From: Bacteroidia bacterium
GTDB lineage: Bacteria > Bacteroidota > Bacteroidia > AKYH767-A > OLB10
Reading direction: 5' to 3'
DNA: 49,415 nucleotides
NCBI GenBank assembly: GCA_025450095.1
Contig: JANWID010000287.1
Location: 1-49,415, forward strand
Positions within the stretch are counted from its first letter, which is position 1. Each line of letters starts with the position of its first letter. The notes below the pieces were generated by a model. It was not told the origin of the DNA. It did not search any database and saw only the letters and a list, made by a program, of their open reading frames with translations. Shown here in pieces: positions 7,704 to 16,741 of this stretch. Both the position numbers and the translations under genes were made by a program.

Positions 7704-10700
7704 TATTTTACCACCGTTACAGTTCCCGAGTAATTAAAATCGGTCCCGTAAATTCCAATAGCTTTTAAAGAATAAACATACACACCGTTAGCAACCGGGA
7801 TTCCGTTATACGATCCATCCCATTGGAAGAAAGGATCCTTAGAAGAATAAATTATTTTTCCCCAACGGTTAAAAATATCTATGTGGAATTCGTCGATGTT
7901 ATAAGCCGCAACGCTGAAATTGTCATTATTGCTGTCGCCATTAGGCGTAAACGCGTTCGGAACATAAACTCCTTCGGGCATTCTGACTTCGAGTCGTGTC
8001 CGTGCGGAGTCGATACATCCATACTGGTTTGCTGCAATAAGTGTAATGGTATAATTTCCAGGTTCCGTAAACTGATGTATGGGTTCAAAATCTGTAGAGC
8101 TGTATCCGTCACCAAATGTCCATTGGTAGGTGGTTGCGCCGGACGAGAGATTATTCAGTGTCATCTGGCTGATATTCGCATAGTACGTTCCGCTTCCGTG
8201 ATAAAGTGCAAAGGATGCGTGCGGAACAGGGTACACATTAACCAAAGCACTAACGGTGTCGGCACAACCGGTGTTGTTGGAAGCGATCAGCTGGATCATA
8301 TATGTTCCTTCATCATCAAATTCATGTGATGGGTTAGGACCTGATTGCGTGGTTCCATCACCAAAGTTCCATAAATACTGGTAATTCGGATTCTGCACAT
8401 TTCCCGCAAAGGAAACAACCACTGGCGCACATCCCGAAAGTGAAGGAGCCTGTATAACCGGGGCAGGCATCGATCCGGTTTGCACCTGGTAAGTAACAAT
8501 GCTGTCGCAACCTGTAGTAGTATTAACCGCGGTTAATGTTATAATTTGCATACCGGCAAGTTGCCATTGCACATATATATTTGCTGTTCCGTTTCCGGAT
8601 GCTATGGCTCCACCGCTGACACTCCATTGGTAAGTAGTTCCGGATTGTGGCACTGTTGAATAATTATAATTTCCTGCACCGATACAACCCAGTGTATTAC
8701 CCTGGATAGCTGGTTTTGGTTTGGCAAGAATTTGAACCGGGAGCTGTACATATCGCAAGCAACCATTTGAAGTAGTTTCGGTAAGGTAAACGTTTGCGGC
8801 AGGGCCACTGCTCCACGAAACGGAAATTTGTGATAACGTGGGATTAGTATTTATAATTCCACCGGTAGTGGTCCATGCATACGTATTACCAAAGGAAGCA
8901 GGTGTAGTGTAAATTGCAGTTTCATTTTCACAAATTACAGAAGGACCTGAAATTGCCGGTGCAGGCAGCGGGTTGATGATAATATTCTCATCTGTTATGG
9001 AATCGCAGCCATTGGTTGAAATCTGTCGCAAAGTAACCCTTCCGTTACCTGCGTTGCTCCAAAGCACTTCGATGCTGCTTCCGACATTTAAGCCGATAAT
9101 GGTTCCGTTAACAACACTCCATATATAATTATGTGCCGGTATGTAATTGTTAACAGTATAGGTTGATTGTGTTTCTTCACATACTACCGGAGGCCCTGAG
9201 AAAGCAGGATCCGGTCGTTGCAATACATTAATCACAACCGAAACAGTAGAGTCGCAACCCCAGTTATTTGTTTCAGTAAACGACAATGTAGCAGGACCAG
9301 CATTTGTCCAGTATATATTTACTGTTAATCCATTTGTTGCACCGGTAATAGTTCCGCCACCGGTTATCGACCATTGGTATATGTTTCCAACTATAGTATT
9401 CAAAGCGTTGAATTGTGAGTTGGTTGCAGTACAACTGGTCAGTGTACCATTGATAACAGGAACTGGTTGTGGAGCAATCACAATGTTAGTCGAAGCAGTG
9501 GCGACGCAGGATGAAGAATTGGATTCCGTTACCGAAACCGATCCTGTTCCGTTCGCCGTCCAGTCGATAGTAATAGAGTTATTGTTTATGCTCATAACAG
9601 TACCGCCGGTAACGTTCCACAAATAAGTGTTACCCGGCACAAGCGGAGTTGAATAAGTAATGGTATGCAATGCACACACAGTATCAGGACCTGCAATTAC
9701 AGGTGTAGGTTGTGAAAGCACATTGGCTGTAACGGAGATTGTTGAATCACATCCCAGGCTGTTTGATTCAGTTAGTGTAATGGTCGCGGTACCCGGGTTT
9801 GTCCATTGTATGTTTACGGAAGTACCATTTGAAGGACCGGTAATCATACCACCGGTAACGGTCCAGGCATACATGTTTCCAGGCACCGGGCTCAGTGCAC
9901 TGTATGTTGTCATGGTAGTTGTACAGGTAGTAAGCGACCCTGAAATTACGGGAGCGGGCTGCGGTGCGATTATGACGGAATTAACAACCGTTGAATCGCA
10001 TGTTGCACTGTTTGCTTCGGTAACACTCACGCTTCCCATACCATTTGCCGGCCATTGTATGGTGATAATATTATTATTCACATTCATTACCGTACCACCG
10101 GCTACGTTCCAGTTATAGGTGTTGCCTGCAACGAATGGCGTTGAGTATGTGATGGTCTGCATTGCACAAACGGTATCCGGGCCTGCAATCGAAGGTGCAG
10201 GTATGGTCAGAGTCGTTGCTGAAACCTGGGTTGTGGAATCACATCCATAACTGTTCGATTCTGTAACTGAAATGGTTGCTGTGCCCGGAGTATTCCAGAA
10301 TATTGTTGCGGATGTTCCGTTTGAAGGGCCGATGATAGTACCACCTGTTACGGTCCATGCATACGTGTTTCCAGGAACCGGAAGAGCAACGGAATATGTT
10401 GATGAATATGTTGTACAATTGGTTCCGGGTCCTGTAATTACCGGTGCAGGTTGCGGTGCTACAGCAATGACTAAACTAACTGTGGAATCACATGCCAGTG
10501 TATTGGATTGTGTTACCGACACCATACCATTAGTTATTGCAGGCCATTGAACGGTAATGCTGTTAATGTTTGTATTCAGAATGGTACCACCGGTTACGTT
10601 CCAGCTGTATGTATGACCGGCCACATACGGTGTGGTGTAAACAGCGGTCTGCATTTCACAGATTGTATCGGAACCCGCAAGCACTGGTGCCGGTTGTGTA

Positions 10701-12361
10701 AGAACTGTAACAGTGACTGATCTCAGGGAATCGCAACCCATATTATTTGCTTCATTAACCGAAACAGTTGCAATCCCGGGAGTGATCCATAAAACGTTTA
10801 TGGTCGATCCGTTAGCCGGACCTATGATGGTTCCACCGATAACGTTCCATGAATAAGTGTTTCCGGGAACAATGAAGGTAATACTGTATGATGTATTTGT
10901 AGTGGTGCAGGTAGTTAACGGACCATTGATGACCGGTGCCGGTTGTGGTGCGATAACGATGCCCGCTGAAACAGTTGAGTCGCATTGTAAAGGGTTAGTT
11001 ACTGTAAGAGTGACACTACCATTACCTGCAGCTCCCCACAATACGGTAATGGCAACATTATTATTTGATACGATTGTTCCTCCGGTTACTGACCATAAAT
11101 AGGTATTTCCGGGAGTAAACGAAGTCGAGTAATTGACCGATGACTGGGCACACACGGTATCATTACCAATCACCTGTGGTGATGGATTGGGTACCAGTGA
11201 AATTGTAATATAGTCGGTGTCGGCGGGACAGGTGTTGTTCCCTGTCGTAACCAGCATCAGTTGCACCGAACCACTATTTATTTCTGCTATCGAAGGTGTA
11301 TATATAGCATTCAGTGTTGTGTTGTTTGGATTAAACGTACCGTTTCCACCAAGCCATATTCCACCTGTTGCTGCGGTTATGGAACCATTTAATTGTGCGG
11401 AAGGTGTATTAAGACAAAGGATCTGGTCAAGTCCGGCGTTAGCTCCAATCGGCAAACTGAATCCCGATACAACAACAGAATCGGTGACAACATAACAATT
11501 TAGTGAGTCCGTAACAGTAACATAATAAGTTCCGGGAGTAACATTTATTGATTGTGAAGTAGCTCCAGTGCTCCAGTTATAATTATATGGTGGAAGACCG
11601 CCCGTAGCATTCGCGGTGACAACTGCAGGAGGAGCTCCGAAACATATAACAGGATTCTGCGGAATAATTCCGACTGCCAGCGAATTGGCAAAATTTATTC
11701 GCATAGTGTCACAGAATGGAGTCACTACACATCCGCCGACCGGGATACCACAAACCTGGTAATCTATATAAGGAGGAAATGCGCCGGTAGGAATAACTGT
11801 AACGTTGTTACAACCTGCCATGCAGCTGAGGTAACTGTTATATAACGGATTCGGGGGAATGGAAGTCCAGGTTGTAGTGGTACTATCCAGTCCCTGTATC
11901 GACATATTTCCTATACACGTTTGCGTAACCCAATCTGTTCCGGTAACATTCGGAATCGGAATGGAAGCAATTTGATAAACGTTAATATTTCCACCCGGTT
12001 TACAAAAGGTGATATCGTGTGGACCTGGGCCGTTCAAACAAACTGGTGTGCCAATTGAAGTAAGCGGTCCACAATTTACCTGGTAGTATAATGCTCCTCC
12101 GGGCGTTGCACCGGAAATAATATTAAACAGAATCCCTGTTGCCATGGAGTCCAGCGTCACAATAAATTCAATACAGTTCACGTCGGTACCACAGCAATCT
12201 CCTCCACGGTTCACAGGCGGACTTTGCCATACTCCGTTCGGCTGACCAGTCAGGTTCACAAAGAATAGTGGCGTACCTCCAGTACAGTTCTGGGAGTTTA
12301 CCTGTTGCATACTTGTGATAAGCAGCAGGCAGCTTATCAGAAAAAAGTAGTGCTTTTTCAT
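7703..12361 (-). CDS. Giant secreted PKD-like repeat protein with gliding-associated (type B T9SS) C-terminal domain
   Basis: 1552 residues from the ATG at 12361. An upstream in-frame ATG at 12445 would add 28 hydrophilic residues before the signal peptide (MKKHYFFLISCLLLITSM, cleavage near VNSQ), so the inner start is preferred. In order: an N-terminal domain (to about residue 250), a SprB-type repeat (TGGLPPYNYNWSTGAT), an Ig-like segment, about 11 PKD-like repeats of ~85-95 residues starting PAPVI.G..T.C and containing GNTY.W.VTGGT and CDS, two true PKD domains (YLWNFGDGTTQSGP, YQWTFGDGYSSTD), and a CHU_C/gliding-associated C-terminal domain (VPNAFTPNGDSNND, IFNRWGKIIY, NGVYVYSLKA). Type B domains of this kind are known to direct T9SS export and attachment, as in SprB-like adhesins. 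The repeat units alternate between two subtypes. No partner gene is adjacent. Confidence 0.92.
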   Translation of the reverse strand: MKKHYFFLISCLLLITSMQQVNSQNCTGGTPLFFVNLTGQPNGVWQSPPVNRGGDCCGTDVNCIEFIVTLDSMATGILFNIISGATPGGALYYQVNCGPLTSIGTPVCLNGPGPHDITFCKPGGNINVYQIASIPIPNVTGTDWVTQTCIGNMSIQGLDSTTTTWTSIPPNPLYNSYLSCMAGCNNVTVIPTGAFPPYIDYQVCGIPVGGCVVTPFCDTMRINFANSLAVGIIPQNPVICFGAPPAVVTANATGGLPPYNYNWSTGATSQSINVTPGTYYVTVTDSLNCYVVTDSVVVSGFSLPIGANAGLDQILCLNTPSAQLNGSITAATGGIWLGGNGTFNPNNTTLNAIYTPSIAEINSGSVQLMLVTTGNNTCPADTDYITISLVPNPSPQVIGNDTVCAQSSVNYSTSFTPGNTYLWSVTGGTIVSNNNVAITVLWGAAGNGSVTLTVTNPLQCDSTVSAGIVIAPQPAPVINGPLTTCTTTNTSYSITFIVPGNTYSWNVIGGTIIGPANGSTINVLWITPGIATVSVNEANNMGCDSLRSVTVTVLTQPAPVLAGSDTICEMQTAVYTTPYVAGHTYSWNVTGGTILNTNINSITVQWPAITNGMVSVTQSNTLACDSTVSLVIAVAPQPAPVITGPGTNCTTYSSTYSVALPVPGNTYAWTVTGGTIIGPSNGTSATIFWNTPGTATISVTESNSYGCDSTTQVSATTLTIPAPSIAGPDTVCAMQTITYSTPFVAGNTYNWNVAGGTVMNVNNNIITIQWPANGMGSVSVTEANSATCDSTVVNSVIIAPQPAPVISGSLTTCTTTMTTYSALSPVPGNMYAWTVTGGMITGPSNGTSVNIQWTNPGTATITLTESNSLGCDSTISVTANVLSQPTPVIAGPDTVCALHTITYSTPLVPGNTYLWNVTGGTVMSINNNSITIDWTANGTGSVSVTESNSSSCVATASTNIVIAPQPVPVINGTLTSCTATNSQFNALNTIVGNIYQWSITGGGTITGATNGLTVNIYWTNAGPATLSFTETNNWGCDSTVSVVINVLQRPDPAFSGPPVVCEETQSTYTVNNYIPAHNYIWSVVNGTIIGLNVGSSIEVLWSNAGNGRVTLRQISTNGCDSITDENIIINPLPAPAISGPSVICENETAIYTTPASFGNTYAWTTTGGIINTNPTLSQISVSWSSGPAANVYLTETTSNGCLRYVQLPVQILAKPKPAIQGNTLGCIGAGNYNYSTVPQSGTTYQWSVSGGAIASGNGTANIYVQWQLAGMQIITLTAVNTTTGCDSIVTYQVQTGSMPAPVIQAPSLSGCAPVVVSFAGNVQNPNYQYLWNFGDGTTQSGPNPSHEFDDEGTYMIQLIASNNTGCADTVSALVNVYPVPHASFALYHGSGTYYANISQMTLNNLSSGATTYQWTFGDGYSSTDFEPIHQFTEPGNYTITLIAANQYGCIDSARTRLEVRMPEGVYVPNAFTPNGDSNNDNFSVAAYNIDEFHIDIFNRWGKIIYSSKDPFFQWDGSYNGIPVANGVYVYSLKAIGIYGTDFNYSGTVTVVK

Positions 12362-12784
12362 TTTCACGTTTTTAACCATGTGCAAAATACCATCATAGGT
12401 ATGAGCAAGAGGTTGCAATTCCCGGCAATTCTTGCATTCGTACAAGGCACACCATCATTACCGGTTTTCGACATGATTTCTTATACCTCCGTAAGCCCGG
12501 AATTCATGTATTTGATCTGAAAATCCAACAGTTTGGAATTCCTGTAGCCCGGTAACCCTTGCCTGGTGCGGGTAATCAACCGCAAATGCAGATTAAAGCG
12601 CTGATACTGTGCGGAAATGGCTGGTGATAAAAATGCAAAACCATACTGACAGAACACTTGGGGACTCGCGTTCACTTTTCTATTTTTGCGCCGTTTTCGT
12701 GCGGATTGTGCGTGAATCTTACATTCTGAAAGTCTCCGGATCCACTAAAAAGGCAATATTGTTTTAACGAAGTACGATAGTAGG
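12362..12784. other. Divergent intergenic region
   Basis: 423 bp between the repeat-adhesin gene and the desaturase operon. The only signal I can support is the promoter-like pair at 12658-12688 facing right. No small gene, repeat or RNA is apparent. Confidence 0.5.
12658..12688 (+). promoter_or_regulatory. Bacteroidota-type promoter for the desaturase operon
   Basis: TTG (12658-12660), a 20-bp spacer and TATTTTTG (12681-12688) match the -33/-7 pattern TTG-N19-21-TAnnTTTG. Transcription should begin near 12693, leaving a leader of about 90 nt before the GTG start at 12785. Confidence 0.6.
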
Positions 12785-14293
12785 GTGGCAGATTTTCAAT
12801 CAAAAAATATCAGCATTATCGGATCGGGGATCGCAGGCATTGCGGCAGCGATCCGGCTTGCTTCAAAAGGTCACCAGGTTACCGTTTTTGAAGCCAATGA
12901 TTATGCGGGTGGGAAAATGTATGAGTGGAGTCATGCAGGATATCGTTTCGATATGGGCCCCACAGTGTTTACCATGCCGGAATATGTTGAGGAATTATTC
13001 CGGATAGCCGGGAAAAACCCTGCGGATTACCTGCAAATGGTAAAGCCCGAATTGCCGTTCAATTATTTTTTTGATGATGGCCTGGTGCTGAACTTTTATG
13101 CTGATCGCAAAAAGCTGGTGAACGAAGTTGCTTCCAAAACAAAAGATGATGCAGCATCCATCCGGAATTTTCTCGAAAACATACAGACGAAGTTTGAGCT
13201 TACCAATAATGTATTCCTGCAAAACTCATTGCATATACTTTCCAATTACCTGACAAAGGATACACTAAAAGGACTTCTTAATTTCGGTAAAGTGGAAGTT
13301 TTTAAAAGTATGGATGCGGCGAACCGGAAAAATTTTACGGATGATCATACGGTACGGTTGTTTAATTCATTTGCCAGTTACCTGGGATCCGATCCGTTCA
13401 AAGCGCCAGGTGTGCTGAATGTGATTTCTCATTTCCAGATCAATGCGGGAATTTATTTGCCTGTCGGCGGAATGCGTTCCATCATCAACGCGCTCATGAA
13501 GCTGGCTTCAGAACTCGGAGTAAAATTTCATTTTAATACCCCGGTGAAAAAGATTCTCACCACTAATGGAAAAGCAAAAGGCATTCTGATTGCTGATGGA
13601 GAAATTGTCAGTGATATTGTCATCAGTAATATGGATGTGTACCATGCGTACAAGCAGCTGATGCCTGAAATTAAAGGACCTTCAAAAGTTTTGGATCATC
13701 CAAAATCACATTCGGTGCTGGTGTATCACTGGGGAATGAAAAAAACTTTTCCGCAATTTACATTACACAATATGATCCTGGCAAATGACATGCGGGATGA
13801 ATACAATACCATTTACAGCAATGCCGATATCGGCGATGATTTCACCGCGTATGTTTATGTCAGCAGCAAAGTAAATAAGAGTGATGCTCCTGAAGGTTGT
13901 GAAAACTGGTATGTGCTTATCAATGCACCGCATGTGCAGCAACAGGATTGGGACAGCATCCGGCAGCGCGTGAAAACACGCCTGCTGAAAAAGTTAGAGA
14001 AGGTGTTGGGTGAAGATGTATCGCAGTATATCCAGTTTGAAAGAATACAGGATCCCCGCGATCATGCGAAGAGAACGAATACCATATTCGGAGCTATTTA
14101 CGGAAACAGTTTCGACAGCAAATTTTCAGTTTTCCTGCGCCATCCTAATTTTTCAGGGAAAATAAAAAATCTCTATTTCTGTGGCGGTACCGTGCACCCG
14201 GGCGGAGGAGTGCCGCTGTCTCTTTTATCTGCGAAAATTGTTGCTTCCTTAATAGAGAAGAAAACTTCCGGAAAATCTTTTCTTCATGTCTGA
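12785..14293 (+). CDS. Phytoene desaturase (CrtI)-family FAD-dependent oxidoreductase
   Basis: 502 residues. It uses a GTG start; no ATG lies between it and the FAD-binding motif, so this start is needed for an intact N-terminus. The ADP-binding fold is IIGSGIAGIAAA (G13, G15, G18), then VTVFEANDYAGGKM. The C-terminal FAD motif NLYFCGGTVHPGGGVPLSLL is the CrtI signature. Length is typical of the family. CrtI-type enzymes desaturate phytoene or later carotenoids; relatives saturate or isomerise polyenes, so the substrate cannot be fixed from sequence. No phytoene synthase (CrtB) or cyclase is encoded in the window. Its stop overlaps the start of the next gene by 8 bp, so translation is probably coupled to the acyltransferase. 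Confidence 0.85.
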   Translation: MADFQSKNISIIGSGIAGIAAAIRLASKGHQVTVFEANDYAGGKMYEWSHAGYRFDMGPTVFTMPEYVEELFRIAGKNPADYLQMVKPELPFNYFFDDGLVLNFYADRKKLVNEVASKTKDDAASIRNFLENIQTKFELTNNVFLQNSLHILSNYLTKDTLKGLLNFGKVEVFKSMDAANRKNFTDDHTVRLFNSFASYLGSDPFKAPGVLNVISHFQINAGIYLPVGGMRSIINALMKLASELGVKFHFNTPVKKILTTNGKAKGILIADGEIVSDIVISNMDVYHAYKQLMPEIKGPSKVLDHPKSHSVLVYHWGMKKTFPQFTLHNMILANDMRDEYNTIYSNADIGDDFTAYVYVSSKVNKSDAPEGCENWYVLINAPHVQQQDWDSIRQRVKTRLLKKLEKVLGEDVSQYIQFERIQDPRDHAKRTNTIFGAIYGNSFDSKFSVFLRHPNFSGKIKNLYFCGGTVHPGGGVPLSLLSAKIVASLIEKKTSGKSFLHV

Positions 14294-15560
14294 TAAAAGA
14301 ATTTTTTTAAAAGGCATTGATTATTTCCAGCTATTGATCGATCATCACAACAAGCGTCATGGCGGAACAGGACATGAAGCGAGACTTGCGATTTATTTCA
14401 ATGGTGTAGTAGATTTAGAAACCGTAAAAAGTGAAATAAGCTCAAATGAACTTTGTAACCGACTTGCTAAAATACGATTAAGCAAAAATGGTGGGTTAGG
14501 ATTTCCATTTTTATATTTTATTGAAAAGAAAAATTCCATTCCTATTTCATTTCACCAGGTTGAATCGGATAAAATTCCGGATCCGGTAATGAATTATACA
14601 GTGGATGTTTTTAAGGAACCTCCATTACATATTGCCTTGCTGCATTTCGGGAATGGAAACTCATGCGTGTTGTTCACATTTCACCATATCCTTTTCGATT
14701 TCGCGGGAGTGCAGTCGTTTATAAATTCCCTTACGGGGATGAAAGATATTCCACTTTTTCCTCCGAACGAAAAACCAGCGAAATTTTCAATACGTTTCCG
14801 CCGCTTTTTCCGGGAAGTATTTTTCACTTTCAAAGAAGCTAATTGGAAAATGACCGTTGCGGAACGAAAACTTCCGCAAGAACGACCCTTGAAATTTGTT
14901 TACCGCGAGCTTTCATTTACTAAAGAGGAAACAGCACGAATATTTAAAAATTGCGAACACCGCGGACTGAGTCTGAACCGAAGTAGTTTCCTGGTAGGTG
15001 TTGTATGCAAAGCGTTGCACGATGAAATTTTCAGTAAGCAACGGAAGCATGAATTCATCTGGGTGCCGGTACCGGTGAACAACCGTAAAAAAAGTAATCG
15101 TGATGCAATCCTCTTCAATGGACTTACGTTTCTCTACTACAAACTAAATCCTGAAGATCTGCAGAGCCTGGAGGCAACCCTGGAGCGTATCGGAAACCAG
15201 CTGAGAGAGCAGGTGCGGAAAGAGTTGCCCCAGGCTTTTGTGGATTTCTGCGACGGATACTGGTTCATGCCGATGCCTTTCTATTACCCGATGCTGAATC
15301 TTCCTTCATGGGGGAAGTTATCTTCACTTGCTTTTTCGTCATTGGGCAACACATTTTCGGGACTGGATAAAATGTTCGGCTTACCGGTTTCAGAAATAAA
15401 AAATTATCCGGCCAATCCGGTGTCACCGGGATTTACGTTTCTCTTTTACGAATTCCGCGGCACCCTGCGACTCATGACCAGCTGGGTGGAAGGACAATAC
15501 AATAGCGACGAGCAAAAAAGCGTTTTAAGTTCGGTTCGTGATTTTCTTTTGAAAAATTAG
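14286..15560 (+). CDS. Condensation-domain/CoA-dependent acyltransferase-superfamily protein
   Basis: 424 residues. The motif HHILFDFAG (H133, H134, D138, G141) matches the HHxxxDxxG active site of the superfamily that contains NRPS condensation domains, wax-ester synthases and Pap-type acyltransferases. The second His is the usual general base. Length is right for one stand-alone domain; there is no carrier or adenylation domain, signal peptide or membrane segment. The 8-bp overlap with the CrtI-family gene suggests the two act on the same product, for example acylating a hydroxylated polyene. That is inference. A role in wax-ester or lipopeptide-type acyl transfer is also possible. Confidence 0.72.
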   Translation: MSDKRIFLKGIDYFQLLIDHHNKRHGGTGHEARLAIYFNGVVDLETVKSEISSNELCNRLAKIRLSKNGGLGFPFLYFIEKKNSIPISFHQVESDKIPDPVMNYTVDVFKEPPLHIALLHFGNGNSCVLFTFHHILFDFAGVQSFINSLTGMKDIPLFPPNEKPAKFSIRFRRFFREVFFTFKEANWKMTVAERKLPQERPLKFVYRELSFTKEETARIFKNCEHRGLSLNRSSFLVGVVCKALHDEIFSKQRKHEFIWVPVPVNNRKKSNRDAILFNGLTFLYYKLNPEDLQSLEATLERIGNQLREQVRKELPQAFVDFCDGYWFMPMPFYYPMLNLPSWGKLSSLAFSSLGNTFSGLDKMFGLPVSEIKNYPANPVSPGFTFLFYEFRGTLRLMTSWVEGQYNSDEQKSVLSSVRDFLLKN

Positions 15561-15581
15561 AAAGGTGAATCGTGTTTCAGA

Positions 15582-16151
15582 ATGTTTCAACGTCAACAGC
15601 TCAGAATTTTAATTCTCACATTTTCTATCCTGCTTTCCTTTGCTTTTAGCGAAAGGGGAAAGGATATTATTTACTGGCAGGCCGGTAGAAAACTTACATG
15701 GAGTGATTTTAAGGAAACAAAGGGGTCGGGCAATACGGGTGCTGTTTCCAGCACTGGATTCGGATATAAGCTCCGTGTGGAAGGACAAAAAGTTGAAGTC
15801 ACCATTCAAAGCTTTTTTAACCGGAAAGAATCCTGGGTCCGCAAAGGGGAGAAGCACGACAAAGGTCTGAAACATGAACAGGGTCACTTCGATATTTCAG
15901 AAATATTTGCCAGGAAATTCCGGAAGCATTTAAATAATTATAATTTCAATTATACAGTCGTCGATAATGAAATTGCTCATGTTTACCGCCAATACGTTAA
16001 GCAACTCGACGCTTACCAGGATTTGTACGACAAAGAAACCGATCATCACCGGAACGATATAAAGCAAATGGAATGGGATGATCGCATTGAAAAGGAATTA
16101 AACGGCCTTCAGAATTATTCGGGAATTCAACTAAAGGTATCTTCCAGGTAA
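15582..16151 (+). CDS. DUF922-family putative secreted zinc protease
   Basis: 189 residues. A hydrophobic N-terminus (LRILILTFSILLSFAFS) looks like a signal peptide or anchor. The mature part has the DUF922 hallmarks LTWSDFK near residue 40 and HEQGHFDISE, whose H98-E99-Q-G-H102 is an HExxH zinc motif. The His/Asp-rich C-terminal half (DKETDHHRNDIKQMEWD) may supply further ligands. The family is annotated as putative Zn-dependent proteases, but few members are characterised. The start is 21 bp after the acyltransferase stop on the same strand, so it may be the third gene of that operon. Its last codons are part of a 122-bp repeat that recurs at 16422. Confidence 0.8.
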   Translation: MFQRQQLRILILTFSILLSFAFSERGKDIIYWQAGRKLTWSDFKETKGSGNTGAVSSTGFGYKLRVEGQKVEVTIQSFFNRKESWVRKGEKHDKGLKHEQGHFDISEIFARKFRKHLNNYNFNYTVVDNEIAHVYRQYVKQLDAYQDLYDKETDHHRNDIKQMEWDDRIEKELNGLQNYSGIQLKVSSR

Positions 16152-16257
16152 TTTTAATTTTTTGGACATTGGACATTGGACATTTTGCATTTTACATTTA
16201 AATTTTACATTCCCGCAAAATGATCAGGAAGAGTTGAATACTCTCTCTGAAACCCGT
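16136..16257. repeat. 122-bp direct repeat, copy 1
   Basis: This copy starts in the last five codons of the DUF922 gene and includes GGACATTGGACATTGGACATT and ATGATCAGGAAGAGTTGAATAC. It matches 16422-16543 with two visible mismatches. The copies bracket a 164-bp segment. Confidence 0.95.
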
Positions 16258-16278
16258 ATTCGTCTGGGGCGTAAAAGC

Positions 16279-16425
16279 GGGACTTGTGAAGGTTATTTTG
16301 ATATGATTTAACATTAGTTAATTTTGTACTTAATCGAAAAGTGTTCTATATAAAACATGAACCTGATAACATCCTCGTCCCAACCCTCGTGGCCTGCCCG
16401 ACAGCCGAGGACGCGATCGGGGGTA
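16279..16425 (+). repeat. Promoter/leader repeat, copy A
   Basis: This segment aligns along its length with 17664-17810. Both hold a TAnnTTTG box, a following ATG and the GC-rich palindromic core CCTCGTCCCAACCCT...GAGGACG, and both end in GGGGTAT. Copy A lies between the two 122-bp direct repeats. Confidence 0.8.
16298..16326 (+). promoter_or_regulatory. Promoter-like element in repeat copy A
   Basis: TTG (16298-16300), an 18-bp spacer and TAATTTTG (16319-16326). The same box pair with the same spacing occurs in the homologous segment at 17683-17711. It could transcribe the short frame at 16357. Confidence 0.45.
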
Positions 16426-16437
16426 TCTACCAGGTAA
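16357..16437 (+). other. Short frame with WPARQ peptide (26 codons), coding status uncertain
   Basis: ATG at 16357 to TAA at 16435 encodes 26 residues containing WPARQPRTRSGV. The equivalent frame of copy B (ATG at 17741) contains WPARQTRTSSGV, 10 of 12 residues identical. The last codons (VSTR, stop) are supplied by repeat copy 2 and copy the end of the DUF922 gene. Conservation may only reflect the DNA repeat, so this is reported as a frame, not a gene. Confidence 0.3.
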
Positions 16438-16543
16438 TTTTAATTTTTTGGACATTGGACATTGGACATTTTGCATTTTACATTTAAATTTTACATTCCC
16501 GCAAAATGATCAGGAAGAGTTGAATACTCACTCTGAAACCCGT
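16422..16543. repeat. 122-bp direct repeat, copy 2
   Basis: Nearly identical to 16136-16257, with differences at 16429 and near 16530. It carries a detached duplicate of the 3' end of the DUF922 gene. Confidence 0.95.
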
Positions 16544-16560
16544 CCTCCTAGGAAAAAAAA

Positions 16561-16688
16561 GGAACACGGATTTTACGGATTTAACGCCTGCCTGCCGTAA
16601 GTTATTATAATGTTTTTGGAAAAACATATGCTTATATTTCCATTTATGAATAATATTTGACTACGGCAGGCAGGGATTTTCGCAGACC
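16561..16688. repeat. ACGGATTTAACGG repeat interrupted by a MITE-like inverted repeat
   Basis: GGAACACGGATTTTACGGATTTAACG (ending at 16586) and GATTTTCGCAGAC (from 16675) together recreate the repeat seen uninterrupted at 20743-20782. Between them lies an 88-bp segment with perfect 13-bp terminal inverted repeats: CCTGCCTGCCGTA at 16587-16599 and TACGGCAGGCAGG at 16662-16674. Its 62-bp interior is AT-rich and codes for nothing. No clear target-site duplication is seen. Confidence 0.75.
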
Positions 16689-16694
16689 CTTTTA

Positions 16695-16724
16695 TTGACG
16701 GTTACCTTCAACTTGTTACTTTTG
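16695..16724 (+). promoter_or_regulatory. Bacteroidota-type promoter for the DUF3667 gene
   Basis: TTG (16695-16697), a 19-bp spacer and TACTTTTG (16717-16724) match the consensus exactly. The start codon at 16742 is 17 bp beyond the -7 box, giving a leader of about 12 nt. Confidence 0.65.
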
Positions 16725-16741
16725 AGTTAACTACTCCTTGT

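Noticed and set aside
9660..10118. Open frame of 152 codons on the plus strand inside the giant adhesin gene
   Set aside because: It is antisense to the repeats of the adhesin and follows their low-stop codon bias; it has no signal of its own.
7703..12361. Regular ~270-bp periodicity that could be read as a CRISPR-like array
   Set aside because: The period is coding: each unit is a PKD-like protein domain, and no short identical repeat with unique spacers exists.
16164..16190. GGACATTGGACATTGGACATT tandem run as a possible iteron or origin signal
   Set aside because: It has only three units, sits inside a recent duplication, and has no replication gene or DnaA-box cluster nearby.
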